NCBI GenBank assembly: GCA_022496805.1
Contig: CM040100.1
Location: forward strand, 26,441,009-26,505,008
Length of the DNA: 64,000 bases
Direction of reading: 5' to 3'
Origin: Pohlia nutans
Lineage: Eukaryota > Streptophyta > Bryopsida > Bryales > Mniaceae
Part shown: positions 45,504 through 57,346 of the stretch, in pieces
Layout: the number at the start of each line of letters is the position of its first letter
Numbering within the stretch: the first letter of the stretch is position 1
Notes under the pieces: model-generated
Told to the model about the DNA's origin: nothing
Database searches by the model: none
The model's input: the letters and a program-made list of their open reading frames with translations, nothing else
Position numbers and translations under genes: made by a program

Positions 45504-45661
45504 TAGTGCTAGAAAATCCTCAGTACTTATTCACTAATTTTCCTCGCTAATTTTACACTAATTTCTCTCGCTAATCAATTAGTGAGGATATTAGCGAGAG
45601 AAATTGGTGTAAAATTAGCGAGGAAAATTAGTGTAAAAGTACTGAGGATTTTCTAGCACTA
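45504..45661. mobile_element. 158-bp foldback MITE
   Basis: Near-perfect arms of ~70 bp. The ends are TAGTGCTAGAAAATCCTCAG and its complement CTGAGGATTTTCTAGCACTA. The loop, CAATTAGTGAGGAT, also occurs directly before the left end. CTAGAAAATCC is shared with the CACTA MITE at 57176. Boundaries and target duplication are uncertain (TA possible). Confidence 0.75.
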
Positions 45662-46189
45662 GGTGAGGCTTTGGAATCGCACTTCTTGAATATTTGGATG
45701 TACAGTAGCCTAGGCTGTAGGGTTGCGAATAGGGTCAGGGGCACACGAGTGCGGCTGGGGTATGGAGGCCGCATGTTCTGGACTTCTGGGGATGCGGTAC
45801 CACTCGAGCTCGTTGATGCGTTGCCTCCCACTCGTGAGGTCATTGACGCGCTGCCTCCCACTCGTGAGCTCGTTGATGCAGTACCACTCGTGAGCTCGTT
45901 GATGCCTCCCAGCTTGATGACCTCCCATCTTGATGTTTGTTTTCCTGCCTCCCAGCTTGATATCATTTTTGATGCGCTGCCTCCCATATTGTTCATGCAC
46001 TCCCTCCCACATTCTTGACTGCGATGGATACTCATGAAATTGCGTTTTTGCACAGGGGAAATCACGCTCGTACGTTGGAGATCCGCCAGTAACGAATGCG
46101 ATGAGCACGACGAGGCAGAATTTTGGAGCTCCTACGGCGGTCGCCAAGATTCGCGAGGTGGGTTCTCCTAATTCCTAAAACTCTTCTCT
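45662..46189. other. Short repeats, no supported gene
   Basis: A degenerate ~30-bp tandem repeat (GCTGCCTCCCACTCGTGAG type) occupies 45780-45920. ORFs on both strands here are repeat-derived. Confidence 0.4.
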
Positions 46190-48640
46190 TTGGACCTTCA
46201 GTTGATGGTCAAGGTAGTGAGCAAGGCAGTGAGCAAGGTAGTGAGCAAGAATGTGAGCAAGGCAGTGATCAAGGCAGTGAGCAAGGCCAGTGAGCATGCA
46301 ATGAGCAAGGCCAACGAGCAAGCAGTTGCATGGCCAATGTGCAAGGCAGTTGATTGTCGCTCAACCCCAGCACCGTGGGTCAAGCGTCGGCCCCGATGGT
46401 CCATACTGTGGAGCCCAGGGTGATCAAATTTTTTTGAGATCTCACTTCCTAGCTAGTGTTCTCACTGCCTTACTTGCGTTCTCACTCGTGCTGGGTAGAT
46501 CCACCCCTAGTACCCTGGTTCAAGCGTCGGCCCCGATGGTAGAAAATATAGAGCCCAGGATGATCATAAAAAATATAGCTCGTGGATTTTTAGATAAAAT
46601 TTTAACTCGTGAAGATTGACATTCGATTAGTGAGCAAGGCAGTGAGCAAAAACGTGAGCAAGGCAGTGAGCAAGGCAGTGATCAAGGCAGTGTGCATGGC
46701 CAGTGAGCAAGCAGTGAGCATGTCAGTGAACAAGTAGTTGCATGGCCAATGTGCAAGGCAGTTGATGGTCGCTCAACCCCAGCACTGTGGGTCAAGCGTC
46801 GGCCCCGATGGTCCTTACTGTGGAGCCCAGGGTGATCAAACAATTTTTGAGATCTCACTGCCTTAATTGCATCCTTACTGCCTTCCTTACGTTCTCACTC
46901 GCGTTGGGTTGATCTACCCCTAGTATCGTGGTTCAAGCGTCGGCCTCGATGGTAGAAAATATAGAGCCCAGGGTGATCAAATAATATGGAGGTCGTCGAA
47001 TTCTAGATTCAGTTTTCACTTGTGATGAATATGACTCGATTAGTGAGCAAGGCAGTGAGCAATAATGTGAGCTAGAATGTGAGCATGGCACTGATCAAGG
47101 CAGTGAGCAAGGCCAGTGAGCAAGCACTGAGCAAAGCAGTGAGCAAGCAGTTAGCATGGCCAGTGTGCAAGGTAGTTGATGGTCGCTCAACCCCAGCACC
47201 GTGGGTCAAGCGTCGGCCCCGATGGTCCATACTGTGGAGCCCAGGGTGATCAATAAATTTTGAGATCTCAGTGCCTTACTTGCGTTCTCACTGCCTTACT
47301 TGCGTTCTCACTCGCGTTTGGTAGATCAACCCCTAGTACCGTGGTTCAAGCGTCGGCCCCGATGGTAGAAAATATAGAGCCCAGGGTGATCATAAAAAAT
47401 ATAGCTCGTGGATTTCTAGATAAAATTTTAACTCGTGAAGAATATGACTCGATTAGTGAGCAAGGCAGTGAGCAAAAATGTGAGCATGGCCAGTGAGCAA
47501 GGCAGTGCGCAAGGCCAGTGATCAAAAAAGTGAGCAAGGCCACTGAGCAAGGCAATGAGCAAGGCAGTGACCAATAATGTGAGCAAAAATGTGAGCAAAA
47601 GTAAAAGCAAGGCAGTGAGCAAAAATGTGAGCAAGGCCAGTGACCAAGGCAGTGACCAAGGCCAGTGACCAAGAAAATTTATTGTTGCTCAACCTCCAGC
47701 ACCGTGGGTCAAGCGTCGGCCCCGATGGTCCATACTGTAGAGCCCAGGGTGATCAAACATTTTTGAGCTCCGCGTTCTCACTCGTGTTCTCACTGCCTTA
47801 CTTGCGTTCTCACTCGTGTTGGGAAGATCAACCCCTAGTACCGTGGTTCAAGCGTCGGCCCCGATGGAAAAAAATATAGAGCCCAGGGTGATCATAAAAA
47901 ATATGGCTCGTCGATTTCTAGATACAGTTTTAACTGGTGAAGAATAACATTCGATTAGTGAGCAAGGCAATGAACAAGGCAGTGAGGATAAAGTGAGCAA
48001 GGCCAATGAGAATGGCAGTGAGCAAGGCCACTGAGGAAGGCAGTGAGCACAGTGACCAAGGCCAGTGAGCTAGGCATGTGAGCAAAAATGTGAGCAAAAA
48101 TGTGAGCAAAGATCACACCAAAAATGTGAGCAAGGCCAGTGAGCAAAGCAGTGAGCATGGCCAGTGAGCAAGGCAGTGAGCAAGGCAGTGAGCAAGGTAG
48201 TGAGCAAGGCCAGTGGGGATGGCAGTGAGCAAGGCTAGTGAGCAAGCAGTTAGCAAGGCCAGTGAGTAAGGCTGTGAGCAAGGCCAGTGAGCAAGGCCAG
48301 TGAGCAAGCAGTTAGCAAGGCTAGTGACCAGAGCCAGTGATCAGGGCAATTGATGGTCGTTCAACCCCCAGCACCGTGGGTCAAGCGTCGGCCCCGATGG
48401 TCCATACTATAGAGCCCAAGGTGATCAAAATTGTTTGAGCTCCGCGTTCTCACTCGTGTTCTCACTGCCTAACTTGTGTTCTCACTGCCTTACTTGCGTT
48501 CTCACTCGTGTTGGGAAGATTAACCCCTAGTACCGTGGTTCAAGCGTCGGCCCCGATGGTAGAGAATATAGAGCCCAGGGTGATCAAATAATATAGAGCT
48601 CGTCGTTTTCTAGATTATAGTATTCACTCGTGAAGATTAT
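46190..48640. repeat. GTGAGCAAGGCA minisatellite array, left, with 400-700-bp higher-order units
   Basis: Basic units are GTGAGCAAGGCA and GTGAGCAAGGCCA with variants. Five higher-order units each contain a block CACCGTGGGTCAAGCGTCGG near 46371, 46782, 47198, 47700 and 48373. Each also has a related block TACCGTGGTTCAAGCGTCGG, then AGAGCCCAGGGTGATCA. The same units continue after the gene at 53.8 kb in the same orientation. Confidence 0.9.
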
Positions 48641-48749
48641 TCACTCGTGAAGACCTTTACTTTTTCTCAATTAGTAATTTTGTCGTGTCCATGATTGAAT
48701 GTAAAATTTGTTTCGTGTGAAGGATGTTATCTCACAAACGCCTGAGCAA

Positions 48750-51700
48750 ATGGCGGGTGAGGAGAGCCCTGGACGTCAACCCTCTTTAGGTGGCGGAGAT
48801 GAAGACGTCGCGGATCATGATGTAGAGGAGGTTGATAATGATGAAGCAGCGTTGGGGGCAAGCGAAGATGTCATACGAAGCCGCTAGAAGTTGAACGCCG
48901 TAGCAACAATTGCCAATCTCTGATTCCAACCGGTGCATATTTCCCGGCATCACATCCCATTGTGTAGAATGGTTGTGATGCCGATGGTGAGACCTACTCT
49001 CTCATGTGATTTGACAAAACTCGAGGAAGAGTTTGTGCATGGCTATAGAGATGGTGCAGCTGTTTTCTATGTCTCTCTTACCAATGAACAAGGTGATATT
49101 CAAGAGGTCAGTGAGGAGGACAAGGTGATATGGGGGCCATTGTGGGATGAAGAGAATGAGAAATTCAACAAATACCTCCGTGGTATTCCAGAGATGCAAC
49201 AATATGTTAATCGGATGTTCTTTGTGTGTGATGGGAACCACCGTAGAATAGCTTGGATGAACCACATTGAGAAGCTGCATAAGAATGAGCCCTCATGGCA
49301 CTACTCCGTTGATGCCATCATTCTTGACACTAAAGGACGGATTGGTCTTGTCATGCAACTTATGCATGACATCAATAAGTGAGTATTTTCTCACACAACA
49401 ATCACTTGGTTTATGCTTTTCATATATTGTTTTATGACTTGTGTATATATGATTATATGACATATTTTTTTACTTAATGCTTCATTGTAATCATATTCTC
49501 TATAATTGTAATAATTTTCTATTTGATTGTAATCAAATTCTTTTTCATTGTATTGATTTTCTCTCTCATTGTATTGATTTAGACACACAGAGGATTCACA
49601 CGTGAAGACCAGTCTGGTTCACACGCTGTTCAGGGTTAAGAAGTATGGCGTAATGCCATTGGAGATGTTCAATGAACTCCTCTCTCCCGTAGAGATATTG
49701 AAGTGTCAAATGAACAATTCAAAGCGCTCATGGTACCATTTGTCTGTAGAGGTGTTCACGGCCTTCATATTTCAGGTACATGCTTTACTTTTGTTATCAA
49801 TTTTGTCTTTAACACTTTCACTAACGTGTGTTAAATGAATAATACTAATCGTGTTGCAATTTGTTGTTCATGTTTAGCATGAGATCGCTGTTGCTGCTGA
49901 TCTTGCTGCTCGACTGCATCGTGAACAAACCCATCCTGACGATATATCTGCTGGGAGTATTGCTGCCGCTATGCGTGCAGCAATTAAAGAGAAGACGGCC
50001 AAGATGAGCGTCAAACTGGAGAAATTGGCTGCCGTTGCAAACCCTGCAATTGGAGATGAGTTTCTCAAGGAGGTATGAATCCATTTAATTTTCTTTTGTT
50101 TAAATGATATGGAAATTCAAACATGATGCTAATTGTCATGATATGAACGTTGCAGATTGAGAGACATTGGACAATGAACTCCACTCCCGAGTTAACATTG
50201 GAGAAACTTCAACTCATTGCTACTTCTAATGTAGCTCCCATTCATAAGGTTAAATGGATAAAACTGTTCAACTCATCCGTGGCAACCCGTGAAGCATCTC
50301 GTTTCCCTCCCAAACCTTTGAATGAAGAGAAGTTGGGAATATTTCTTGTCAAGGCTTGTTGGTGGGCTGGGGTAAGATTCTCATACAGCATTTAATCTAC
50401 TTGTGCTCTAATTTTTGCTCGTGATTCATATTTGAGTTCTAGTTTGGTTTGTGATCAAATGTTTACAAGGTCACTAATTAATGTCGATGAATATACTTCA
50501 CGAAATTGCAGATTGAAGAGAAGGCAGTAGAGTACTTTGATGATATTGTTCGTGCTGATAACATTACCATCTCCATGGACTCTCCTCTTGAGCCTCTATC
50601 GTTGAGGGCTTTCATAGAGGAGTGGCGGATTCGACTCTGGGACCATGCCTTTGTAACTTACTTCAAAAGGCATGATCATTTCAAGAAATCTGAGGATTTC
50701 TCTACATTTAAGGGGTCTGACATTGCTGTGAAACGTGTAATATTCAGGTGTGCTCTAAACAGTTACTAAATTCTTTCCTTATGTTTCTAATTTTTGAAGT
50801 GAACTTTAAAACTCATTATTGAGTTGTCTATTGAGTATGAATATGAATTTGTTTTCAAATTGTATGAGTGTTATCAATTGACACGGATTTGTGTAATGCA
50901 ATGTGAATTGTATGTCATTACTCTCATATCAAGTCAATGTAAGATTGTTCGTTGTATATTTAACTAACATTGAAATGTTGTAGATATTTCAAGTTTGAGC
51001 TTCTTCCCAAGAAGGCCATTACCAAAGAACATCTCCCTGTCTTCCTCAACACTTGGTTGGACCGTTCTTCAGACGCTTGTATGTTATCGCCGGCTCAGCT
51101 GCGTACGTGGACTACTGCGCATATGAACTCTGGCGCTTGGTACCTGGATTGCAGCACATCTTTCACGCCAATCCAAGAGATGGAACTGAAGCGGAATCGG
51201 GAGGCAGCGGCAATTGCAGCTGAAGACATCATTGAGCTTGCAGATGTGGAGGATGACGAAGCCAGAGAGAAGGCGGTGAAGAAACGGGAGGAATCCGATC
51301 GTAAGAAGGCTCAGAAGGTGAAGGACGCTGCTGAGAAGGCCGCCTTAAAGGAGAAGGAAAGGATTGAGAAGGCTGCAGAGAAGGCAGCAGAGAAGGCAGC
51401 AGAGAAGGAGAAGGGGAAGAAGAAGACCGTTGAACCTGCGAAGAACGAGAAGGAAGCTGCAGGCGCCTCTTCTACGGTGGACGGTGGTTCTCAGTTACAA
51501 TCGACCCCTACCCGAGGTACTAAGCGTGATTCTCCCTATGATTTTCTCTCTCAGGGCCCAGTGGCGGTTGACCTTGGACGAGTGGAGGACTTCACCAATG
51601 ATGAGTTCATAGTGAACACATCATTGGGCCAGATTCTTGGAACTGGAACTGGTCCATTGCCCCCGGTTTATGACGACTTGAAGGCATTTATGAAAAATGT

Positions 51701-53529
51701 AAGTGTATTTGTATTTAATTTGTGCAATTTTGATTTCAAATGTTTTCCTCAATCAATGTAATTAATAATATGTGCTCTAGGAACTAAATTCATTGATTAC
51801 TATGTTTGTGTATAATTTGTTCCAGTTTGATTTGTAATGTGTTCATGTATAAATCAATCAAAGTGTATAAATCCTAAACTGTGCTTTTGAAACTACGATT
51901 GATGAGTGATATGTTTGTATTTCAATTGTTCAAGTTTTGTTTGGATTGTGTTAATGCATAAATCAATCAATGTGTTTAAACCCTAAATTGTGCTTTTGAA
52001 ACTAACTTCATTGATTGTCTTCTTTGTCTTCTAGCACAAGAATGACAAGTCCCGGGCGCATAAAGGTGACTTGAATTCCAGGGGATTAGTGGACCTCATG
52101 ATCGTGGATATGCCTGAGGGTCTGGTTGTCCCAGGCGTATCAAATCCTGCCTCCACCGTTCCCAAGTGGAACCAGGAACCTCGAGAATTCTTGCAACCAG
52201 TTTTTGATTTTGCAGATCAACACCTGCAGGATGATGGTGCTCTTATTATTATTTATCCTTTTGGATCAGCTACAAAATCGAAGATCTTGGGTTACTGCAA
52301 GAGCTATGGATTCGAGGTGAAAAAGGACTGGTGGGGAATGAACCGTCTTCACTTGACATCCCCTACCAATCCGTTGTTGACGGTGAGTTTGTTTATAAAG
52401 CTAATGTTGACATTGATTTACTTTGAAGTACTTTGTATATGTTTTCCTAAACTTATGTAATTGTTTTTTTTTTGCAGACCAATCGCTTTGGCATTTGTTT
52501 GGCGATCAGGGTTAATGGTAATTGGGATCCATCCTCTTTTGCATTCCAGCCAGTCCTTGCGCTTCTTCGTAACGGCGTAGATGTTGCACGTGACGACATC
52601 CTCCAGAACTACATGGGTAAAGATGACCAGTTGATGAACGGGGAGGTGCCATGGCGAGGACCGCGAGAGAAATCTACCTTGTTCATGCAGATGCTGATCG
52701 AGACATGTTCTTTTCGTGGCGACGTGGTGTTGGATTGCACTACCGCGACTGGTTAGTAATTCAATCTCATTCTAAATGATATGTTCCAATTTTTGTCATT
52801 GTACATTGATTACATTTGCTTACTATCTCTCATGTATTTTGTCTACGTTTGTCTACTATCTTCCAATTTTTGTCTTAATAGTCTTTTCACATTTGTCTAC
52901 GTTGTAATTGTTTTTGCAGGCGCCTCTATCTACGCTTGCCGCAATGTGGACCGCCATATCGCAGCGCTAGAGGAGGACAAGGCTATATTTGATGCGGTCC
53001 TTGCTCCTCTCATTCGACCCGCTGTGACTCGTAGGCCTCGCCAACCGAGGGTTGTTATTGGCTTGGATGACATGGACGATAAGGACATTGTAGCGGAGCC
53101 GATTGTGAAGAAATCCCGATTCAGTAAGTAAGTCGGTTTATGTAATTACTTTGCATTATGATTTGTTGTTCTTTGCTCGTGATTTATTTTTTCAGTATTT
53201 CTAATACTATGGTTTTTATTGCTTTCAGATGCGGCGGACTAAGTGCTCCAATTCATTGACCTTTCTTCTCTAATCCCGAGTTTTTTCCTAGTCCTCCTAA
53301 ACCCTTCACACTGCCGTCTTATGCAGAAGGAATTGCAAGATAGTTTGCAGAGCAGTGTATTTCTGATCGTAGTCCACGCCCCGTGTTTGTTTATGCTCGT
53401 GTTTTAGAATTTGTTGATCAGGAGGCAGTTGAGTCTGATGGTGAGGCATCCGGTAGTGATTGTAGTGACATAGAGGGGTCTATGTCCGGATCTTCTAGTC
53501 CCACGGCTTCAGTTGAGGCTTCGCCATAG
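48750..53529 (+). CDS. Ten-exon gene: ParB-like domain plus diverged beta-class amino-methyltransferase
   Basis: Exons by GT..AG: 48750-49378, 49583-49775, 49878-50072, 50156-50371, 50512-50747, 50984-51698, 52035-52382, 52478-52751, 52920-53127, 53229-53529. Phases agree from exon 1's end onward. Exon 1 has FFVCDGNHRRIAWMNHI, like the DGxHR core of ParB/sulfiredoxin-type domains. Exon 6 has a Lys/Glu/Ala-rich helix. Exon 7 has VDLMIVDMPEG, where DPPY stands in active enzymes, and DDGALIIIYPFGS. Exons 8-9 have VVLDCTTATGASIYACRNVD, the SAM-binding segment where FxGxG is usual. Motif order IV then I is that of beta-class DNA amino-methyltransferases. Exon 1 has frame breaks (TAG 48885); exon 10 has TGA 53257 and TAG 53341. 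An earlier end at TAA 53240 is possible. Confidence 0.6.
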
Positions 53530-53824
53530 CTCTATACTCTTGAGTATTGTGACTATTATGTGTTATTTGACACAGATGTTTCTATTGGATTGTAGTGAGA
53601 CTAAAAGGGCCACTACCACTTTATTTTCATTCGTTGTCCATCTTCATATTTGAATGGTTTCACTCTTATTCAATCACTCTAACTCAATTCTATGTGCTTT
53701 CATAAATTCTTCTACATTGGGTTTCTTGATACAATCTTTGAGAATGAAAAACATAATCTAAAACTACTCAAATTTTGGTCTTTTAACCCTAAACCCATAG
53801 ATGGGGTTAACTAGGTACTTGGTA
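53530..53824. other. 3' flank of the ParB/methyltransferase-like gene
   Basis: AT-rich, probably 3' UTR and flank. No supported ORF. Confidence 0.4.
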
Positions 53825-55105
53825 GTGCAACCCTCAACCCCTAGTACCGTGGTTCAAGCATCGGCCCCAATGGTAGATAATATAGAGCCCAGGGTGATCA
53901 AATAATATAGAGCTCGTAGAGCCTGGCAGTGAGCAAGGCAGTTGATGGTCGGTAGTGAGCAAGGCAGTGAGCAAGGCAGTTGATGGTCGGCAGTGAGCAA
54001 GGCCAGTGAGCACGCCAGTGAGCACGGCAGTGAGCAAAGCAGTTAGCAAGGCAATGAGCAAGGCAGTGAGCAAGGCCAGTGAGCAAGGCCGTGAGCAAGG
54101 CCAGTGAGCAAGGCAGTGAGCAAGGCCAGTGAGCAAACAGTTCGCAAGGCAGTGAGCAAGCAGTTAGCATGGCAGTGAGCAAGGTAGTGAGCACGGCAGT
54201 GAGCAAGCAGTGAGCAAGGCAGTGAGCAAGTAGTGAGCAAGGCAGTGAGCAAGCAGTGAGCAAGCAGTTAGCAAGGCAGTGAGCAAGCAGTGAGCAAGCA
54301 ATTAGCAAGGCCACTGAGCAAGGTAGTGAGCAAGGTAATGAGCAAAAATGTGAGCAAGGCAGTGAGCAAGGCCAGTGAGCAAGGCAGTGAGCAAGGCCAG
54401 TGAGCAAGGCCAGTGAGCAAGCAGTTAGCAAGGCCAGTGAGCAGAGCTAGTGAGCAGGGCAGTTGATGGTCGCTCAACCCCTAGCACCGTGGGTCAAGCG
54501 TCGGCCCCGATGGTCCATACTGTAGAGCCCCGGGTGATCAAAAATGTGAGCAAGGCAGTGAGCAAAAATTTGAGCAAGGCCAGTGAGCAAGGCAGTGAGC
54601 AAGGCCACTGAGCAAGGCAGTGAGCAAGGCAGTGAGCAAGGCCATTGAGCAAGGCAGTGAGCAAGGCCACTGAGCAAGGCAGTGAGCAAGGCCAGTGAGC
54701 AAGCAGTGAGCAAGGCTAGTGAGCAAGCAGTTAGCAAGGCCAGTGACCAGAGCTAGTGAGTAGGGCAGTTGATGGTCGCTCAACCCCCAGCACCGTGGGT
54801 CAAGCGTCGGCCCCGATGGTCCATACTGTAGAGCCCAGGGTGATCAAAAATGTGAGCAAGGCAGTGAGCAAAATTTGAGCAAGACCACTGAGCAAGGCAG
54901 GGAGCAAGGTAGTGAGAATAAATGTGAGTAAGGCAGTGAGCAAAAATGTGAGCAAGGCCACTGAGCAAGGCAGAGAGCAAGACCAGTGAGCAAGGCAGTG
55001 AGCAAGGCCAGTGACCAAGCAGTGAGCAAGGCCAGTGAGCAAGCAGTTAGCAAGGCCATTGACCAAGGCCAGTGAGCAAGGCAGTTGATGGTCGCTCAAC
55101 CCATT
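53825..55105. repeat. GTGAGCAAGGCA minisatellite array, right
   Basis: Starts with the CCCCTAGTACCGTGGTTCAA block and continues as about a hundred GTGAGCAAGGC(C)A units, with higher-order blocks near 54480 and 54790 (~310 bp apart). Minus-strand ORFs of the type LAHCLAHWPCS are artefacts of the 12-13-bp unit. Confidence 0.9.
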
Positions 55106-57175
55106 TATCACACATTTATCAATTTTGCCTAACTAATTTTTTTGACATACAATTTGCCTAAAACCGCACACATGTTTTCCCTAAACCATTTAAACCGATA
55201 GAAAATAATGCCAAAATCCCAAAGCCCACGGTCATAGGTCCACCAAAAAAAAATTGAAAAAAATTGAAAAATTTTGTGGGCTCTCAAGCTCACAGGCTCC
55301 CGAGCTCACACTCCCAGGCTCACATGCTAGCACGCCCGAAAATTCAAGTTGGGTATTAGATCTTACGGTTAAATGATGAAAAAAATAAAAAACATATGAT
55401 TTCTTCTGCAACTTCCAAATGCTACGTTTTTCATGGTTTTTTGTGAGAATACGGTCAAGGAATTTTAGGTGTTAATATGGGGGTTAATGTGAAATTGATG
55501 TCAAGTTCACGAATTCTGAGTTAATGTTGTCATGACACTGCAATGAATTAACATTTTGATGCTGAAATGGCTCTAAAATGACACCACATAATGTTGGTGC
55601 TACTAATGGTCCGACAATGCCACTTTATAATAATGATGCTAGAATGGCTCTAAAACGATGTCATGTACTGTTAATGCTGAAATGGCGCTAAAAAAACACT
55701 CAGTGATTTTTACACTATGTAGTTTTTCAGCTAAGATGGCCCCAAACTTGGGCCAAATTTTCCCTAAAATTGTGGTAAAATAGGTTTAAAACAACACCAT
55801 GAAAATGTGGATGCTAAAATGGTGGAAAAATAGCAAGGAAATTACAATGAAACTACACCATGTAACTTTTACACCACAATGACACCATCTAATGTTGGCA
55901 CTAGATTTGAGGAAAAATTGCTCTAAAATGCTCCAAAATTGACACTAAAAGGATGCTAATCATTGCTATAAGGATACTTATCATTGTCGGAAGAAATTTT
56001 TAAGGGCTGTGGTGAAGCTCTTCGTCTCTTCTTACCCATTCTGATACCTATAAAGATGAACAAAAAAGTACATGAAAATATGTCAGTGCAATGGCTATTA
56101 AAAACACATTCATTATGTGAAAAATAAAAAGTGTATAAAATAACAATGTATTATAATCATTAATCGACACTTAAAAGGTATTGGCTACCCTAGTCAAAGG
56201 AGAAATATCCCTTGACTTCTCATCAATACATTAAGCAATGATTAAGATTTTTAAACTCGACATATCCAGTGTACAAATCTTGAAGATGAGCACACCTTCA
56301 ACAGAGTTATCATTCAAAATTATTCCAAATGAAGATATGAAAACATTTAACAAGTACAATAGTACCATTCATGAAAAAAAAAAACAACAGATCACTTAGT
56401 GCAAAAAACCCACCTTAAGAATTGGTATGAAGAGCCAAAATTTGAAGAAATTCTATCTACAAGCCATCATATTCATGCGGGAAGTATGGATTGTGACCTT
56501 GCTTGATGCGTTAAGGAAAAGACGGACCACCTTCTGAATTACTAACCATCTGGAACCGATCTTCTTCAATAGCACATTACGACTCTTTTCTCTTCTATGT
56601 AGCTGTTGAGTGAAAGTGGGATAACTGCATAGCGCTGGATTGAGAAGCCTTTTTCTGCTATAAGCCGAGAATTTTCCAATAATGTGTTGACCAGTCCAAA
56701 CAGCTGGAAACACCAACCAAAGAAATCACTTGCCTTTCTGTCTACAAGATGCATAGAAAGCAATTCCACATCTCAAAACATCCCTCACTCGATTGACAGG
56801 GTTATTGATGAATGGTAAGCCCATGTAGGACATTAGATCAATAGCAACATATTAATGTTAAATTAATGTTAATAGTTGCTAATATAATATCAAGTTCATG
56901 CCAATATCACACTAATATTGAGTTAACGCCATTTTCGTTACACTAACTCAGTATGAAGACTACATGAATCTAATGCCTATTAACTTAGTTGAGCACAGAT
57001 TCAATTTTGAAATGAAGGAAGTAGTAAGACTGCCATACCTACATGACACGCTCATCTTGACGCAAGTCTTCACTCACGCAAGTCTTCACTCAATCTCCTT
57101 GAAGCACCAAATAACTTGAGAATAAAAAACACAAAAAGAATGGGACGGTGTGCAAAGTGATTAAACGTACCTGCG
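55106..57175. other. AT-rich region without supported genes
   Basis: A GAGCTCACACTCCCAGGCTC-type repeat lies at 55270-55330. Its reverse complement shares GCTAGCATGTGAGCCT with 40255-40275. Minus-strand frames at 56453-56769 are short and unrecognised. Confidence 0.35.
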
Positions 57176-57346
57176 CACTACTAGAAAATCCAACTGTTCT
57201 GTTGATTTGGTCGTGTTGATACGGTCGCGTTTTTGTCCAAATCAACAGATTTCTGTTCAAATCAACAGATTTCTGTCCAAATCAACAGAAAAGTGTCCTG
57301 CATCAACGCAACCAAATCAACAGAACAGTTGGATTTTCTAGTAGTG
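57176..57346. mobile_element. 171-bp CACTA MITE with GCG target duplication
   Basis: Starts CACTACTAGAAAATCCAACT and ends AGTTGGATTTTCTAGTAGTG; the inverted repeat extends ~36 bp at near identity. GCG precedes (57173-57175) and follows (57347-57349). Three tandem ATCAACAGATTTCTG(T) units lie in the middle. Ends and 3-bp duplication are diagnostic of CACTA. Confidence 0.9.

Noticed and set aside
45671..46147. ORFs on both strands before the minisatellite
   Set aside because: Derived from a GCTGCCTCCCACTCGTGAG-type tandem repeat; neither strand has supporting features.
46190..48640. CRISPR-like array
   Set aside because: There are no uniform repeats with unique spacers of fixed length. Units are contiguous and diverged, in a eukaryotic context.
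53240..53242. TAA as the definite end of the methyltransferase-like gene
   Set aside because: An alternative donor two codons downstream keeps a protein-like frame to 53529, though with two stops. Both ends remain possible, so I did not fix it.
53834..55111. Minus-strand ORFs rich in LAHCLAHWPCS
   Set aside because: Translation of the GTGAGCAAGGCA minisatellite. Several overlapping frames show the same motif, which is expected of a low-stop repeat.
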